This document shows, in pieces, positions 1 through 9,511 of a stretch of 64,000 nt of DNA. Source of the stretch: UBA5429 sp942493315 (GTDB lineage: Bacteria; Bacteroidota; Bacteroidia; Bacteroidales; WCHB1-69); assembly GCA_942493315.1 (NCBI GenBank), contig OW818690.1, positions 2,604,001 to 2,668,000 on the forward strand. The letters are read 5' to 3'. The notes below the pieces were generated by a model. That model had not been told where the DNA came from. It worked only from the letters and a program-made list of their open reading frames with translations, and made no database searches. Position 1 is the stretch's first letter, and every line of letters starts with the position of its first letter. Made by a program: the position numbers and the translations under genes.

Positions 1-169
1 ATTTATTGAAGATATCAAAAATTTCAACTTTTGCATCTTCACCAATCTCTTTAGATGGTTTATCAGAAATTTGTCCATCCACGAGAACCGTTTTTTGCTG
101 AATGGCAAATTGGGCTTTCTCTCTGGATGGACAAAAACCGTTGATAACTAAATATTTATCAAGTCTCAT
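1..169 (-). CDS. TlyA-like S4-domain RNA methyltransferase, N-terminal part (runs off window)
   Basis: Only the first 56 codons are in the window. They begin MRLDKYLVINGFCPSREKAQ and continue with a VLVDGQ segment, the pattern of the S4 RNA-binding domain that opens the TlyA (hemolysin A) family. TlyA proteins are 2'-O-methyltransferases acting on rRNA; that is family knowledge, and the catalytic domain lies outside the window. The start ATG is three bases after the pepD stop on the same strand, so the two are probably cotranscribed. A different S4-domain protein cannot be fully excluded because only the N-terminus is visible. Confidence 0.7.
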   Translation of the reverse strand, partial: MRLDKYLVINGFCPSREKAQFAIQQKTVLVDGQISDKPSKEIGEDAKVEIFDIFNK

Positions 170-172
170 GAC

Positions 173-1636
173 CTATTTTCTAGGTATATGTTTTAATGTT
201 TCAATAATAAAATCCCAGAATTTTCCAACAGATTCAATGTTTACTTTTTCATCTGGAGAGTGTGGATGTCTAATAGTTGGCCCGCAAGAGATCATATCCC
301 AGTTAGGATAAACCTGACTAAATAATCCGCATTCTAACCCGGCATGTATGGCATTAATTTTTGGAGTTACCCCAAATTTATTTTTATACACTTCTTGCAT
401 GGTTTTGAGAATAGGAGAGTCCATATTGGGTTTCCAACCTGAATATCCATTGGCTAATTCCACACTAACACCTAATAATTCTCCAATTGCTACCATTTTT
501 TCACCTAATGCTTCTTTTGCTGTATCCACAGAACTACGAAGAAGGTTGCCCATAATTACTTTCCCATCAATGGTTTTAACTGTTGCCAAATTGGTTGATG
601 TTTCTACTAAACCCGGCATTGAATCACTCATTCTCATAGCCCCGTTAGGAATTGCTAAGATCATATTTAAAGTGTTTTTTTGACAAACAGTACCCATTAC
701 TTCTTTTGGTGTTTCCATTGGAGTAATAATAATGGTCATATTGGGTTCGGTTACAGCAAATTCTGATGTGATGATGGATGTAAATCTGGTTGCATATTGT
801 TCAAATTCAGCAACTTTATTTTCAGGAATTGCAAAAGTAACAAATGCTTCACGAGGAATAGCATTTCTTAAACTTCCACCTCTAATATTAGCAATTCTTA
901 CACCAAAGTTTTCAATCGCTTTTTTGAAGAAACGAGCTAATACTTTGTTGGCATTTGCTCTTCCTAAGTTGATATCCATACCGCTATGTCCACCTCTTAA
1001 TCCGGTTAAAGCAAATTCAAAACCTTTCATATTGGAAGGTGTATCTACTAAATTATAATTGAATTCAAAAGTAGCATCTAAACCACCGGCACAACCAACA
1101 TAAAGTTCACCTTCATCTTCTGTATCCAAATTAAGTAAAATCTCCCCTTTTAATGCACCTGGCTTTATTCCAAATGCGCCTGTCATTCCTGTTTCTTCAT
1201 CAACGGTTACCAAAACTTCAAGTGGACCATGTTCTAAATCTTTGGAAATCATGATAGCCATACCTACAGAAACGCCAATTCCGTTATCAGCACCTAAAGT
1301 GGTTCCTTTAGCTCTTAACCAACCATCTTCTCCAATTATAGGGATAATAGGATCATTGTAAAAATCGTGAGGAGTATCAGCATTCGCTTGTGGAACCATA
1401 TCAATATGCCCTTGCATGATCACAGGAACACAGTTTTCATATCCTGGGGTTGCCGGTTTGCGAAATATAAAATTTCCAGTTTCATCTTGAGTGTAATCAA
1501 CATTGTTTTTTTCAGCCCACTCTTTGAGCCAAACTAAAATTTTCTCTTCATGTTTAGATGGATGAGGAATAGCACAAATGCCAGCAAAAATATCCCATAA
1601 TTTTGAAGGATACAAACTTGATAGATCTTGTTTCAT
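173..1636 (-). CDS. pepD: Aminoacyl-histidine dipeptidase (Xaa-His dipeptidase), M20 family
   Basis: A 487-residue cytosolic M20 metallopeptidase of the PepD type, which cleaves Xaa-His and other dipeptides. Visible family motifs are GHIDMV (metal ligand His77 and Asp79), GTTLGADNGIG (bridging Asp near 117), VDEETGMTGA (catalytic and ligand Glu pair near 147-148) and a C-terminal RHPHSPDEKV with a metal-ligand His near 459. The lid domain with HSGMDINLGRAN lies between. Full length for the family. A TATCTTTG -7 box lies 46 bases upstream. It probably supplies amino acids from peptides and is followed by the TlyA-like gene with almost no gap. Confidence 0.95.
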   Translation of the reverse strand: MKQDLSSLYPSKLWDIFAGICAIPHPSKHEEKILVWLKEWAEKNNVDYTQDETGNFIFRKPATPGYENCVPVIMQGHIDMVPQANADTPHDFYNDPIIPIIGEDGWLRAKGTTLGADNGIGVSVGMAIMISKDLEHGPLEVLVTVDEETGMTGAFGIKPGALKGEILLNLDTEDEGELYVGCAGGLDATFEFNYNLVDTPSNMKGFEFALTGLRGGHSGMDINLGRANANKVLARFFKKAIENFGVRIANIRGGSLRNAIPREAFVTFAIPENKVAEFEQYATRFTSIITSEFAVTEPNMTIIITPMETPKEVMGTVCQKNTLNMILAIPNGAMRMSDSMPGLVETSTNLATVKTIDGKVIMGNLLRSSVDTAKEALGEKMVAIGELLGVSVELANGYSGWKPNMDSPILKTMQEVYKNKFGVTPKINAIHAGLECGLFSQVYPNWDMISCGPTIRHPHSPDEKVNIESVGKFWDFIIETLKHIPRK

Positions 1637-1681
1637 TTTATTAATATTTAATTAGTTAAATTTTTTTAGTAAAAAAGTTCG

Positions 1682-1689
1682 CAAAGATA
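1682..1689 (-). promoter_or_regulatory. Promoter -7 box for pepD
   Basis: TATCTTTG on the minus strand fits the Bacteroidota -7 consensus TAnnTTTG and is placed for leftward transcription into pepD. No convincing -33 box is seen. Confidence 0.6.
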
Positions 1690-1722
1690 CAAAAAATGTT
1701 TATTTATTTTCATTTTTATTTT

Positions 1723-1730
1723 TATATTTG
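1723..1730 (+). promoter_or_regulatory. Promoter -7 box for the lamin-tail protein gene
   Basis: TATATTTG fits TAnnTTTG. Its last three bases form a TTG that opens the longest ORF, but transcription would start downstream of it, so the real start codon must be the ATG at 1749. Confidence 0.65.
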
Positions 1731-1748
1731 CAATCTAATTTAACTACT

Positions 1749-4349
1749 ATGAAAACTACCAAAACTACCCAACTAATCGCACTTTTATCTTTTCTTTTTT
1801 TATTTCCTTTTACATCATTTTCTCAAATAGCTGATTCATTTTCAGATGGAGACTTTTTGAACAATCCAACTTGGATAGGGGATACTAACCATTTTTTAAT
1901 TAATTCGTTTTATCAACTACAGTTACATGCAACTGTGTCAGGAACATCATTTCTTGCTCTTCCATCAAACTGGAATGAAGGAGAAAAGGAATGGAAATTT
2001 TCAATGCAGCTCCCTTTTCCTCCATCTACGAATAATTGTGCTCAGGTTATTTTAAAATCAAATAATAGTAACTTGAATCAAATGACACAAGGCTACTATT
2101 TGCAGTTTGGAGAAAATTTATCTACCGATGCAATTGAACTTTTTTATAAAAATGGAGCCCAATTGATCTCAGTTTGCAGAGGTCAAAATGGGTATATTGC
2201 CAATCCTTTTTCTTTAAATATTAAAGTTACTTATTCCAATTTTGGGGAATGGAAAATTTATATTGATTCTTCAAATACTGGATCTTATCTAATCCAATCT
2301 GAAGGATTTTCTGTTGATTCACTTCCGATGGAAGGATTTGGTGTTTTATGTAGATACACTTCTACTAATTTGAATAAATTTCATTTTGATAATTTTTATT
2401 ATGGACCGCCAATTATTGATATTTCACCGCCTGAAATTAGTTCAATAAAAACAGATGATTTTAGAAATAAAATTTGTATCACTTTTTCAGAATATCCGGC
2501 ACCGGTAACTGCTTTAAATAAAGAAAATTATATTGTTAACAATTCAATTTTTCCTGATTCTGTTTATTATGATTCCCCTAATGTTAATTCAATCATTATA
2601 AAATTTAATACGCCATTTGAAAATCATTGTTCCTATCCTTTTACTATTCAAAAAATGGAAGATATTTCCGGTAATGAAATGGTTGATTATCATGATACTG
2701 TTTCATTTTATTCCATCGAAAGATATGACCTTTTGATTACAGAGATCATGGCAGATCCAACACCACAAATATTACTGCCTCCGGGAGAATATATTGAAAT
2801 TTGCAATGTGAATGGACCTGATACAGCAGTTCTAGAAAATTGGACACTAAAATTGGGTAATACTATAAAGCTATTGCCGGAAATGAAAATTCCTAAAAAT
2901 CAATTTGCAGTTGTGTGCTCCAATAGTTATGTATCAGAATTTAAATATTATACTTCTAATGTATATGGGTTATCTTCACTTAGTTTAACCAATGATGGTC
3001 AGGAATTGAGTCTAATAAATCCTCAAAATGAGGTGATCCATTTTGTTCAATATTCGATAAACTGGCATACTGACCCGATCAAAATGGAAGGTGGCTGGTC
3101 TCTGGAAATGAAAGATATGAATAATCCATGTAGTGGAGTTGAAAATTGGGGATCTTCGACTTCAAATCTGGGAGGTACACCGGGATTTGAAAACTCCATT
3201 CTTCAAGAAAATCCGGATCTGAATCCACCAGATATAGAGAAAGTTATAGTAAAAGACATCATTACCCTTTTTCTCTATTTTTCAGAATCGATCCATTTTA
3301 CAACTATTCCATTTCAGATTGATCATAATATTGATATTGCATATACTGAATTTGTTGATCCAAATCATCAGATCGTTCAATTGGAGTTGTTTGACCCAAT
3401 TCTTGAAAATACAATTTATACATTGACAATAAAAGACTCCATATTTGATTGTTGTGGTAATATAATTCCTTTAAATAAAACAATTAGATTTGCTATTCCG
3501 GAATCTCCGGCAAAAGGAGATATTGTTATCAATGAAATTTTAACTAATTCTTTTGGAGAAACAGATGCAGATTATGTAGAATTATTTAATCGTTCTTCAA
3601 AAATTATTGATGTCGGCAAAATGAGAATTGGAAATGGAACAAATGGTATTCCTGAAAAATTAGTAATGATTTCCGGCTCCGGTTTTCTTCTATTTCCCAA
3701 TCAATACGTAGCAGTTTGTAAAAATAAAAACCTGACAACATTACAATATATGGTTCCGGAACATAACAATTTAATTGAAACAGATTCGATTCCCAATTTT
3801 ACTAATAGTGCCGGTACTATTTTTTTATCGGATTTTTCGCTCAATATGATCGATCAAATCACTTATTCAGAAGCGTTTCATTCTCCCTTTCTTTTTAATT
3901 ATGATGGCGTTTCTTTAGAAAAAATTGATTTTAATTTGTTGGAAAATAAACCTGAATATTGGCAATCAGCATCCTTTTCAGTGGGATATGGAACCCCGGG
4001 ATACCAAAATTCAAATTATGTACAAATTGAATTTACTAATGATGAAATTAAAATTGAACCGGCTATTATGAGTCCGAATGGTGATGGCGTAAATGATTTT
4101 TTGGAAATTATGACTCATTTCTCTGATTCAGAAACAAGAATTACAATAAAAATATTTGATATTCAAGGAAATATAGTTTATGAAATTATAAATAATGGTA
4201 TTGTTTCATCAAATGAACTATTTATTTGGAATGGTTATAATTCAATAGGGGAGAAGCTGGCTGATGGTTTTTATGTTGTTAAAATTGAATACTGGAATTT
4301 AGATGGAGTGAAAAAACAATTTAAAAAGGGGGTTTCTTTAATTCATTAA
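1749..4349 (+). CDS. Secreted multidomain protein with two lamin-tail domains and a C-terminal sorting-like domain
   Basis: 866 residues from the ATG at 1749, chosen because the longer TTG start lies inside the -7 box and because this start gives a clean signal peptide ending near SFSQ. After a beta-rich N-terminal region come an Ig-like segment (about 225-320, starting DISPPEISS), a lamin-tail domain (from about 328, LLITEIMADP), another Ig-like segment (about 500) and a second lamin-tail domain (from about 590, DIVINEILTN). The C-terminus (from about 773) starts SPNGDGVNDF and ends as a FlgD-Ig-like fold, resembling type IX secretion type B C-terminal domains. Such proteins are usually cell-surface or exported; function unknown. 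porZ and porX elsewhere in the window support a working type IX system. It stands as a single gene. Confidence 0.8.
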   Translation: MKTTKTTQLIALLSFLFLFPFTSFSQIADSFSDGDFLNNPTWIGDTNHFLINSFYQLQLHATVSGTSFLALPSNWNEGEKEWKFSMQLPFPPSTNNCAQVILKSNNSNLNQMTQGYYLQFGENLSTDAIELFYKNGAQLISVCRGQNGYIANPFSLNIKVTYSNFGEWKIYIDSSNTGSYLIQSEGFSVDSLPMEGFGVLCRYTSTNLNKFHFDNFYYGPPIIDISPPEISSIKTDDFRNKICITFSEYPAPVTALNKENYIVNNSIFPDSVYYDSPNVNSIIIKFNTPFENHCSYPFTIQKMEDISGNEMVDYHDTVSFYSIERYDLLITEIMADPTPQILLPPGEYIEICNVNGPDTAVLENWTLKLGNTIKLLPEMKIPKNQFAVVCSNSYVSEFKYYTSNVYGLSSLSLTNDGQELSLINPQNEVIHFVQYSINWHTDPIKMEGGWSLEMKDMNNPCSGVENWGSSTSNLGGTPGFENSILQENPDLNPPDIEKVIVKDIITLFLYFSESIHFTTIPFQIDHNIDIAYTEFVDPNHQIVQLELFDPILENTIYTLTIKDSIFDCCGNIIPLNKTIRFAIPESPAKGDIVINEILTNSFGETDADYVELFNRSSKIIDVGKMRIGNGTNGIPEKLVMISGSGFLLFPNQYVAVCKNKNLTTLQYMVPEHNNLIETDSIPNFTNSAGTIFLSDFSLNMIDQITYSEAFHSPFLFNYDGVSLEKIDFNLLENKPEYWQSASFSVGYGTPGYQNSNYVQIEFTNDEIKIEPAIMSPNGDGVNDFLEIMTHFSDSETRITIKIFDIQGNIVYEIINNGIVSSNELFIWNGYNSIGEKLADGFYVVKIEYWNLDGVKKQFKKGVSLIH

Positions 4350-4403
4350 TTAAAAAAAAAATCAACAAAGAAGAAAAAAAATTTGTTTTTTAAGAAAAAT
4401 ATG

Positions 4404-4411
4404 TATTTTTG
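4404..4411 (+). promoter_or_regulatory. Promoter -7 box for yqgE
   Basis: TATTTTTG fits TAnnTTTG. It lies downstream of the longest-ORF start at 4383, which sets the true start of the gene at the GTG at 4425. Confidence 0.6.
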
Positions 4412-4424
4412 CAAGAAAAAAAAG

Positions 4425-5012
4425 GTGAGTATTCAAAATATAGAAGAATTTTTAGATGTTAAAGCGACACCCTTAAAGCCGCTTGCGGGCAGAATATTGA
4501 TTTCTGTACCCTTTTTTAATGATCCTTTTTTTAATAGAAGTGTTATCTTTTTAATTGAATATGATGATGAGAATTGTGTTGGACTCATAGTTAATCAACC
4601 AATTAATTATAAAGTTAATCAGGTGATTAAAGATATCAAATTAGATGATATTGTTTATGCAGGCGGCCCGGTGATGCACAATTCTGCATTTGCCATACAT
4701 AATTATCCGTTATGTGATTCTTGTACACCTATTATCAATGATATTTATGTGGGATATGATGATCATTTTATTTCATTTATTGAAAATAAATTGGATTCCA
4801 ATATCAAATATAAGTTTTTTATTGGCTATTCGGGTTGGTCTCCAAATCAATTGGATGAAGAACTTAAACATAAAATGTGGGTAGTGAGTAATGCTGATGA
4901 AAAATTACTTTTAGAAACTCCGGCAGAAGAAATTTGGGAAAATGCTGTTAAAGCATTGGGTGAGGAATATGTTCATTGGTTAAAAATTCCGGAACATATT
5001 TCAGATAATTAA
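4425..5012 (+). CDS. YqgE/AlgH family protein (UPF0301)
   Basis: 195 residues from a GTG start, chosen because the promoter box at 4404-4411 lies inside the longer version. The family pattern is visible: LAGRILISVPFFNDPFFNRSV near the N-terminus, then GLIVNQP, VYAGGPV and a C-terminal IGYSGWSPNQLDEEL. YqgE/AlgH is a widespread small soluble protein with no established biochemical role; early links to alginate regulation are weak. The gene converges on the helicase gene downstream and shares the palindromic TTAA at 5009-5012 as overlapping stops, leaving no room for a separate terminator. Confidence 0.88.
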   Translation: MSIQNIEEFLDVKATPLKPLAGRILISVPFFNDPFFNRSVIFLIEYDDENCVGLIVNQPINYKVNQVIKDIKLDDIVYAGGPVMHNSAFAIHNYPLCDSCTPIINDIYVGYDDHFISFIENKLDSNIKYKFFIGYSGWSPNQLDEELKHKMWVVSNADEKLLLETPAEEIWENAVKALGEEYVHWLKIPEHISDN

Positions 5013-6436
5013 AACATTCCAAAAAATTCTTCATTAAAATTAAGCAAATAAACCTTTTCAGTGGTTCTGGTAAGGGCTGTATATAACCATCTTAACTGTT
5101 CTTTATCTAAATTTTGATCTTTAAATAATTGAAAATCAATAATCGTGATTTTCCATTGTCCCCCTTGGGTTTTATGACAAGTCAAGGAGTAAGAAAACTT
5201 AGCCTGAACAGCATTCAAATAAGGGTTGTTTTTGATTTTTAAAAAACGGACTCTTTTGTTAGGTATATCCTCATAATCTTTTGAAACTTCCTGATAAAGT
5301 ATTTTTAAATCGGATTGAGGTAATGAAGCTCCGACTGCATCTAAACTTTCTAATATTAATTTTATCTCAATTTCCGGAAATTGCGGATAATCACACAAAC
5401 GAACGCGAACATCTGCAAAATTAAAACCATAAAGTGTGTTGGTTTTGATGATGTTCCGTATCTCCATCATCTCTCCATTGGCTAAAAACCCCACTTCAGA
5501 ATCCTCTTCAATCCAATGATAGTTGTTTTTGACAACCATGATGTAATCACCGGTTGCAATTTGATTTTCCTTATAAAATATTCTATTTCTGATTTCACGA
5601 TTAAAAATAAACCCTCTTTTATTGGATCTTGTAATGATAACTACTTCTTCAGGGTCATATTGTGCATATAATTTATTCAGTTCCTCCTCTAGATCATCTG
5701 ATGATAATCTTATAAAATCCGGAAATGGTTTTGATGAAAAAAATGGAATTTTGTAGTCGTTCTGATTGATTTTTTCTCTCAATAAAGTCGCATTATACAG
5801 AATTCCTGAAAGTTCAGCTTGTCTTACTACATCTTTAATCTGATAGGAATCAATGTCAAGATGAAAGGTGTGTTTTAAATACTCAATATTTAAAGCAGGA
5901 CTCTCATCTGAATGCACCGGAGGCAACTGAGCATCATCACCTATGAATAGTAATTTATTGTTTTCTCCTTCATAAACAAAATCAATTAAATCGTTTAAAA
6001 GATTTACATTTCCAAACAGTTCACTTCCATGTATTTGATCAGAAATCATGGAAACTTCATCGACAATAAACAGGGTATTATTTAATTTATTCTCTTTTCT
6101 AATGATTTGAACAAAACCATCTTCACTTTTAATTTTGTATATAAATTTATGAATAGTAAACGCTTTTTTGGAAGAATAAACAGAAAAGACTTTTGCAGCC
6201 CGTCCGGTTGGTGCTAAAAGAACTGTTTTTTTTCGATAGGACGCAAAAACATTAACTAAAGCACTAACTAATGTAGTTTTCCCGGTTCCTGCATACCCTT
6301 TTAAAATAAATAGTTGACCGGGTTCTGTTTTATAAAGAAAACAAGTAATCTTATCTATGGCTTGTTCTTGTCCTGTTGTTGGAATATGAGGAACATGCTG
6401 AATAAATGAATGGATAAATTCCTGTCTAGAAAGCAT
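5009..6436 (-). CDS. RecD-like superfamily 1 DNA helicase / ATP-dependent exonuclease family protein
   Basis: 475 residues. Walker A GYAGTGKTT (about 47-55), Walker B IVDEVSMIS, GDDAQLPPV (motif III type) and the C-terminal SLTCHKTQGGQW and YTALTRT motifs define a RecD/Pif1-type helicase with a UvrD-like C-terminal domain. It lacks the long N-terminal region of RecD2, so it is probably a stand-alone DNA-unwinding repair enzyme. Its start overlaps the tamL stop by 11 bases, making it the last gene of lolA-tamL-helicase. The exact role (replication restart, recombination) cannot be read from sequence. Confidence 0.85.
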   Translation of the reverse strand: MLSRQEFIHSFIQHVPHIPTTGQEQAIDKITCFLYKTEPGQLFILKGYAGTGKTTLVSALVNVFASYRKKTVLLAPTGRAAKVFSVYSSKKAFTIHKFIYKIKSEDGFVQIIRKENKLNNTLFIVDEVSMISDQIHGSELFGNVNLLNDLIDFVYEGENNKLLFIGDDAQLPPVHSDESPALNIEYLKHTFHLDIDSYQIKDVVRQAELSGILYNATLLREKINQNDYKIPFFSSKPFPDFIRLSSDDLEEELNKLYAQYDPEEVVIITRSNKRGFIFNREIRNRIFYKENQIATGDYIMVVKNNYHWIEEDSEVGFLANGEMMEIRNIIKTNTLYGFNFADVRVRLCDYPQFPEIEIKLILESLDAVGASLPQSDLKILYQEVSKDYEDIPNKRVRFLKIKNNPYLNAVQAKFSYSLTCHKTQGGQWKITIIDFQLFKDQNLDKEQLRWLYTALTRTTEKVYLLNFNEEFFGMF

Positions 6437-8807
6437 GGTTGATACTAAATTGAATTCCTTGTACCCATTTCCAGCTATCAGATGTGATCCAGGATTTATT
6501 GATCCATCTTTGTTGATTGATATCGTTAGGGTTGTATATAGGTAATCCGTAGTCGAGTCGGATCACAAAATAGGAGAAGTCCAAACGGATACCAAAACCC
6601 ACATTGGTTGCGATCTCTTTATAAAAACGATTCCATTCAAAATCAGCATTGGGCATATTTTCATATTTATTACTTAACCAAATGTTTCCCATATCAAGAA
6701 ATAAACCATATTTGAGCCATTTATAAATGGTTCCACGGTACTCAAAATTGAACTCTATTTTAATATCACCAGTTCTTTCTATAAAATCTGAACTGGTAAA
6801 AGATCCGGGACCTAATTGTCGGAAAGTCCATCCTCTCATACTATTGGCACCCCCAACAAAAAAACTTTTTTCAAATGGGATTACATCAGTTTGAGTGATT
6901 GGAATAGCTAAACCAATATTAAATCTGGAGGCAAATGAGGTTCTGGGAGAAAATGTTTTAAGATATTTTATTGTGATTTCACCTTTTTCATAAGCACAAT
7001 AGTTAAATGAACCAAACATTTTCCATTTTTCTGACGGATCAGTAAAATAATTAATACCTGTCAATACAGAACCAACCGATTCGAAAAATCCCATAATTTT
7101 CATTTCGGTTTTTGGGGCTAACTTAGGACGATACTCAAACCCATATTTGAATGAGAAAAGTATAAATTTATCAAATTTTCTTTGATAAGAATCCGGATAA
7201 GTGGCTATTATAGTGTTGTTACGGGTTTCCCTGCTATCTATCGTGCTAATATCAACAGGAGACAAAGAATGGGATATGGATTGATTGGGTGACCAAAAAT
7301 AGGAGAGGTTCGCATAAAGCATAAGTCTTGAAAATAATTGCGAATAACTTCCCCCTAATTTTACAGAGGATCTGTAGTAAAGAGCATTAGATTTTTGAGA
7401 ATTTTTAATAAATAGATAACTAGGTAAGTCCAAGGATATATTGCCTCCATATTCTCCGTAAATTTTATTTTCACTCACCTCTTTTCCTAAAATTTTATTC
7501 CACCAATTATAATACAAAATATTTCCGAAAACATTAAATTCAAAATATTCAGCACCTTTAAATAAATTTTTATTGTAATAAGTTCCGGAAAAACTACTAA
7601 GATCAGTTCTTAATTCAAATTTTGGCTTTAATCCCCATGGTTTGGATCTGGTGAGTTTATATATTGTATTGATACTTCCTTTTTTATAAATGGTATCAGT
7701 TTGGGATAAATCTTCAATAAAATTAATATTGATAATGCTGAAATTTTTTAAATCTCTAAATCTTTTATAACTTTTAGTATAAGCATCTTGTGTAAACGGT
7801 TGCCCTTTTTTAGTAAAAATGGATTGGATGATTGTTTTATATCTATAATCTGAAATATGAACCAACTCACCATTTCCTTTTTTCATCATCACAGGTGTTA
7901 TAAAATAGTATGAAGTGGGATCTGAATACTCGTTTTGTGCCGTAATAACTGTAGTATCCATAACATTGTTTCCTTTTTCATATTTTGGATCGTAGTTGGT
8001 GTAAATATACACTTTATCAAAAGTATATTTATACTGGTGTTTTGCAATGATCGCAGGATCTGAAATACGATTAAAATTGATAGAAATTTGTAAACATAAG
8101 GTTGGATTTCCTTGAATATCTTTGAATTGCAATCCTTTAATTGTATCAACATCAATAGTTACAATGCTAGGAGTAACATGGTAATAGCCTTGATTTCTGA
8201 TATTGGCAATGATCCGGTCCCGTTCTGAAATAATTAAGTTTTCATTATATTTCATTCCAGGTTTAATCAAAGAATTTATAGTATCCTGAACAATAATCCT
8301 CCTATATTCTGTAATATCAATATTATAAGAAATAGATCTGATGTAATAGGGGTTTTTAGTTTGAACTGCATAATTAATATTGAGTTTTTGATGCTCTAAA
8401 TAAGTGATTTCAGGAGTAATAACAGCATCAAAATAACCCATTTTTTTAAGAACAGATTGAAGTTGTTTAATAGAATAAATAACATTCAAAGTATCATACA
8501 AAACTTGTTTTTCCCCATTATCTCTCATCCATTTTCTGAAAGGAGAGTCTTTAACTACCAAATCACTGGAATCAGGTTGGAAATTTGCATATAAAGCAGG
8601 TTTTAACATAAATATTCCTAAAGTACGTTTGTTAGGAATAGGTCTCACATAATCAATTAAATCGTAAAATTCGTTGGGCTTATCATCAATAATGGTAACG
8701 GTATTTTTCATTAACATATATTCATTAGGTTTTAAATTCCTGGTAATATTACAAGAATTGAAGAGGAAAATGAATAAAATGAAAATGAATAATAACTTAC
8801 TTTTCAT
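6426..8807 (-). CDS. tamL: Outer-membrane BamA/TamA-like protein with a lipoprotein signal (TamL type)
   Basis: 793 residues. The N-terminus is hydrophobic and ends in FNSC, a lipobox, so the protein is predicted to be lipidated; this is the hallmark of TamL, the Bacteroidota lipoprotein form of TamA. POTRA-like repeats fill the N-terminal half (for example segments near GYFDAVITPEI and NQGYYHVTPSI). The C-terminal half is a beta-barrel with the Omp85 element FFVGGANSMRGWTFRQLGPG and a final GIQFSINHAF strand. It would help assemble or export outer-membrane material. It is cotranscribed with lolA upstream, which delivers lipoproteins to the same membrane. Confidence 0.85.
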   Translation of the reverse strand: MKSKLLFIFILFIFLFNSCNITRNLKPNEYMLMKNTVTIIDDKPNEFYDLIDYVRPIPNKRTLGIFMLKPALYANFQPDSSDLVVKDSPFRKWMRDNGEKQVLYDTLNVIYSIKQLQSVLKKMGYFDAVITPEITYLEHQKLNINYAVQTKNPYYIRSISYNIDITEYRRIIVQDTINSLIKPGMKYNENLIISERDRIIANIRNQGYYHVTPSIVTIDVDTIKGLQFKDIQGNPTLCLQISINFNRISDPAIIAKHQYKYTFDKVYIYTNYDPKYEKGNNVMDTTVITAQNEYSDPTSYYFITPVMMKKGNGELVHISDYRYKTIIQSIFTKKGQPFTQDAYTKSYKRFRDLKNFSIININFIEDLSQTDTIYKKGSINTIYKLTRSKPWGLKPKFELRTDLSSFSGTYYNKNLFKGAEYFEFNVFGNILYYNWWNKILGKEVSENKIYGEYGGNISLDLPSYLFIKNSQKSNALYYRSSVKLGGSYSQLFSRLMLYANLSYFWSPNQSISHSLSPVDISTIDSRETRNNTIIATYPDSYQRKFDKFILFSFKYGFEYRPKLAPKTEMKIMGFFESVGSVLTGINYFTDPSEKWKMFGSFNYCAYEKGEITIKYLKTFSPRTSFASRFNIGLAIPITQTDVIPFEKSFFVGGANSMRGWTFRQLGPGSFTSSDFIERTGDIKIEFNFEYRGTIYKWLKYGLFLDMGNIWLSNKYENMPNADFEWNRFYKEIATNVGFGIRLDFSYFVIRLDYGLPIYNPNDINQQRWINKSWITSDSWKWVQGIQFSINHAF

Positions 8808-8809
8808 AT

Positions 8810-9460
8810 TTAACGCATATCATTTACTTGAACATTAGGGAATTTTTCTTTCACAAATTTGAAAGTGGAGTCATTGATTGCAGAATTTGTAACCATTTTA
8901 GTAATTATATAATTATAAATGGTATTATCCTTATCAAAAATCTGAGTTTTGGTAATTTCATTTTTATTTTTGTCAATATAAATTCTGATTTTATAATAGG
9001 AAGCAGATTTGATGGGCACTAAATCAATAATTTGAATCATTTTATTATTTGAGTTTTCTTCTCTGATAAATTTTGCTTTAAACTCTTTTTTCCAGTTTGA
9101 GATAAATTTTGTGGGATGAAAAATGGGAGCTTCTGATTCATCATATTCATATATAGTCACTTCATTTCCCTCTTTTTGATAATTCCAAACTACATTAGAA
9201 TCGCAGGCGAAAATTTGTTGGTCAAAAGTTGCATAATATTTTTTTCCTTTAATGATCAAATTTCCTGTAGTTGACATGATCACTTTATTATTTTTTTCAG
9301 ATTTAAATGAAAAATCAATAGACATTGATGTATATGAATTGTATTTTTTCAATACATTGTCTAATATTTTTGAGGCTCCCTGATCTGTATCAACCTGATT
9401 TTGAGCAAAATTAAATGCAATTACAAAAAAGAGTAGGAGTGTAGCGATCGTTTTTTTCAT
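8810..9460 (-). CDS. lolA: LolA-like outer-membrane lipoprotein carrier protein
   Basis: 216 residues with a cleavable signal peptide (MKKTIATLLLFFVIAFNFAQ) and the LolA fold pattern: an early helix with ILDNVLKKYNSYTSMSIDF, then GNLIIKGKKYYATF and VWNYQKEGNEVTIYE. LolA binds lipoproteins released by the Lol ABC transporter and carries them across the periplasm. A Lol-type permease gene sits at 15845. The gene leads an operon with tamL and the helicase and has its own -7 box at 9496-9503, just beyond the ftsK stop. Confidence 0.85.
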   Translation of the reverse strand: MKKTIATLLLFFVIAFNFAQNQVDTDQGASKILDNVLKKYNSYTSMSIDFSFKSEKNNKVIMSTTGNLIIKGKKYYATFDQQIFACDSNVVWNYQKEGNEVTIYEYDESEAPIFHPTKFISNWKKEFKAKFIREENSNNKMIQIIDLVPIKSASYYKIRIYIDKNKNEITKTQIFDKDNTIYNYIITKMVTNSAINDSTFKFVKEKFPNVQVNDMR

Positions 9461-9495
9461 ATCGTTTTTAATTAATCTTATTAGTTTATTGACTT

Positions 9496-9503
9496 CAAAT
9501 ATA
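9496..9503 (-). promoter_or_regulatory. Promoter -7 box for lolA-tamL-helicase
   Basis: TATATTTG on the minus strand, between the ftsK stop and the lolA start, so this operon need not depend on ftsK transcription. Confidence 0.6.
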
Positions 9504-9511
9504 CACCAGTG

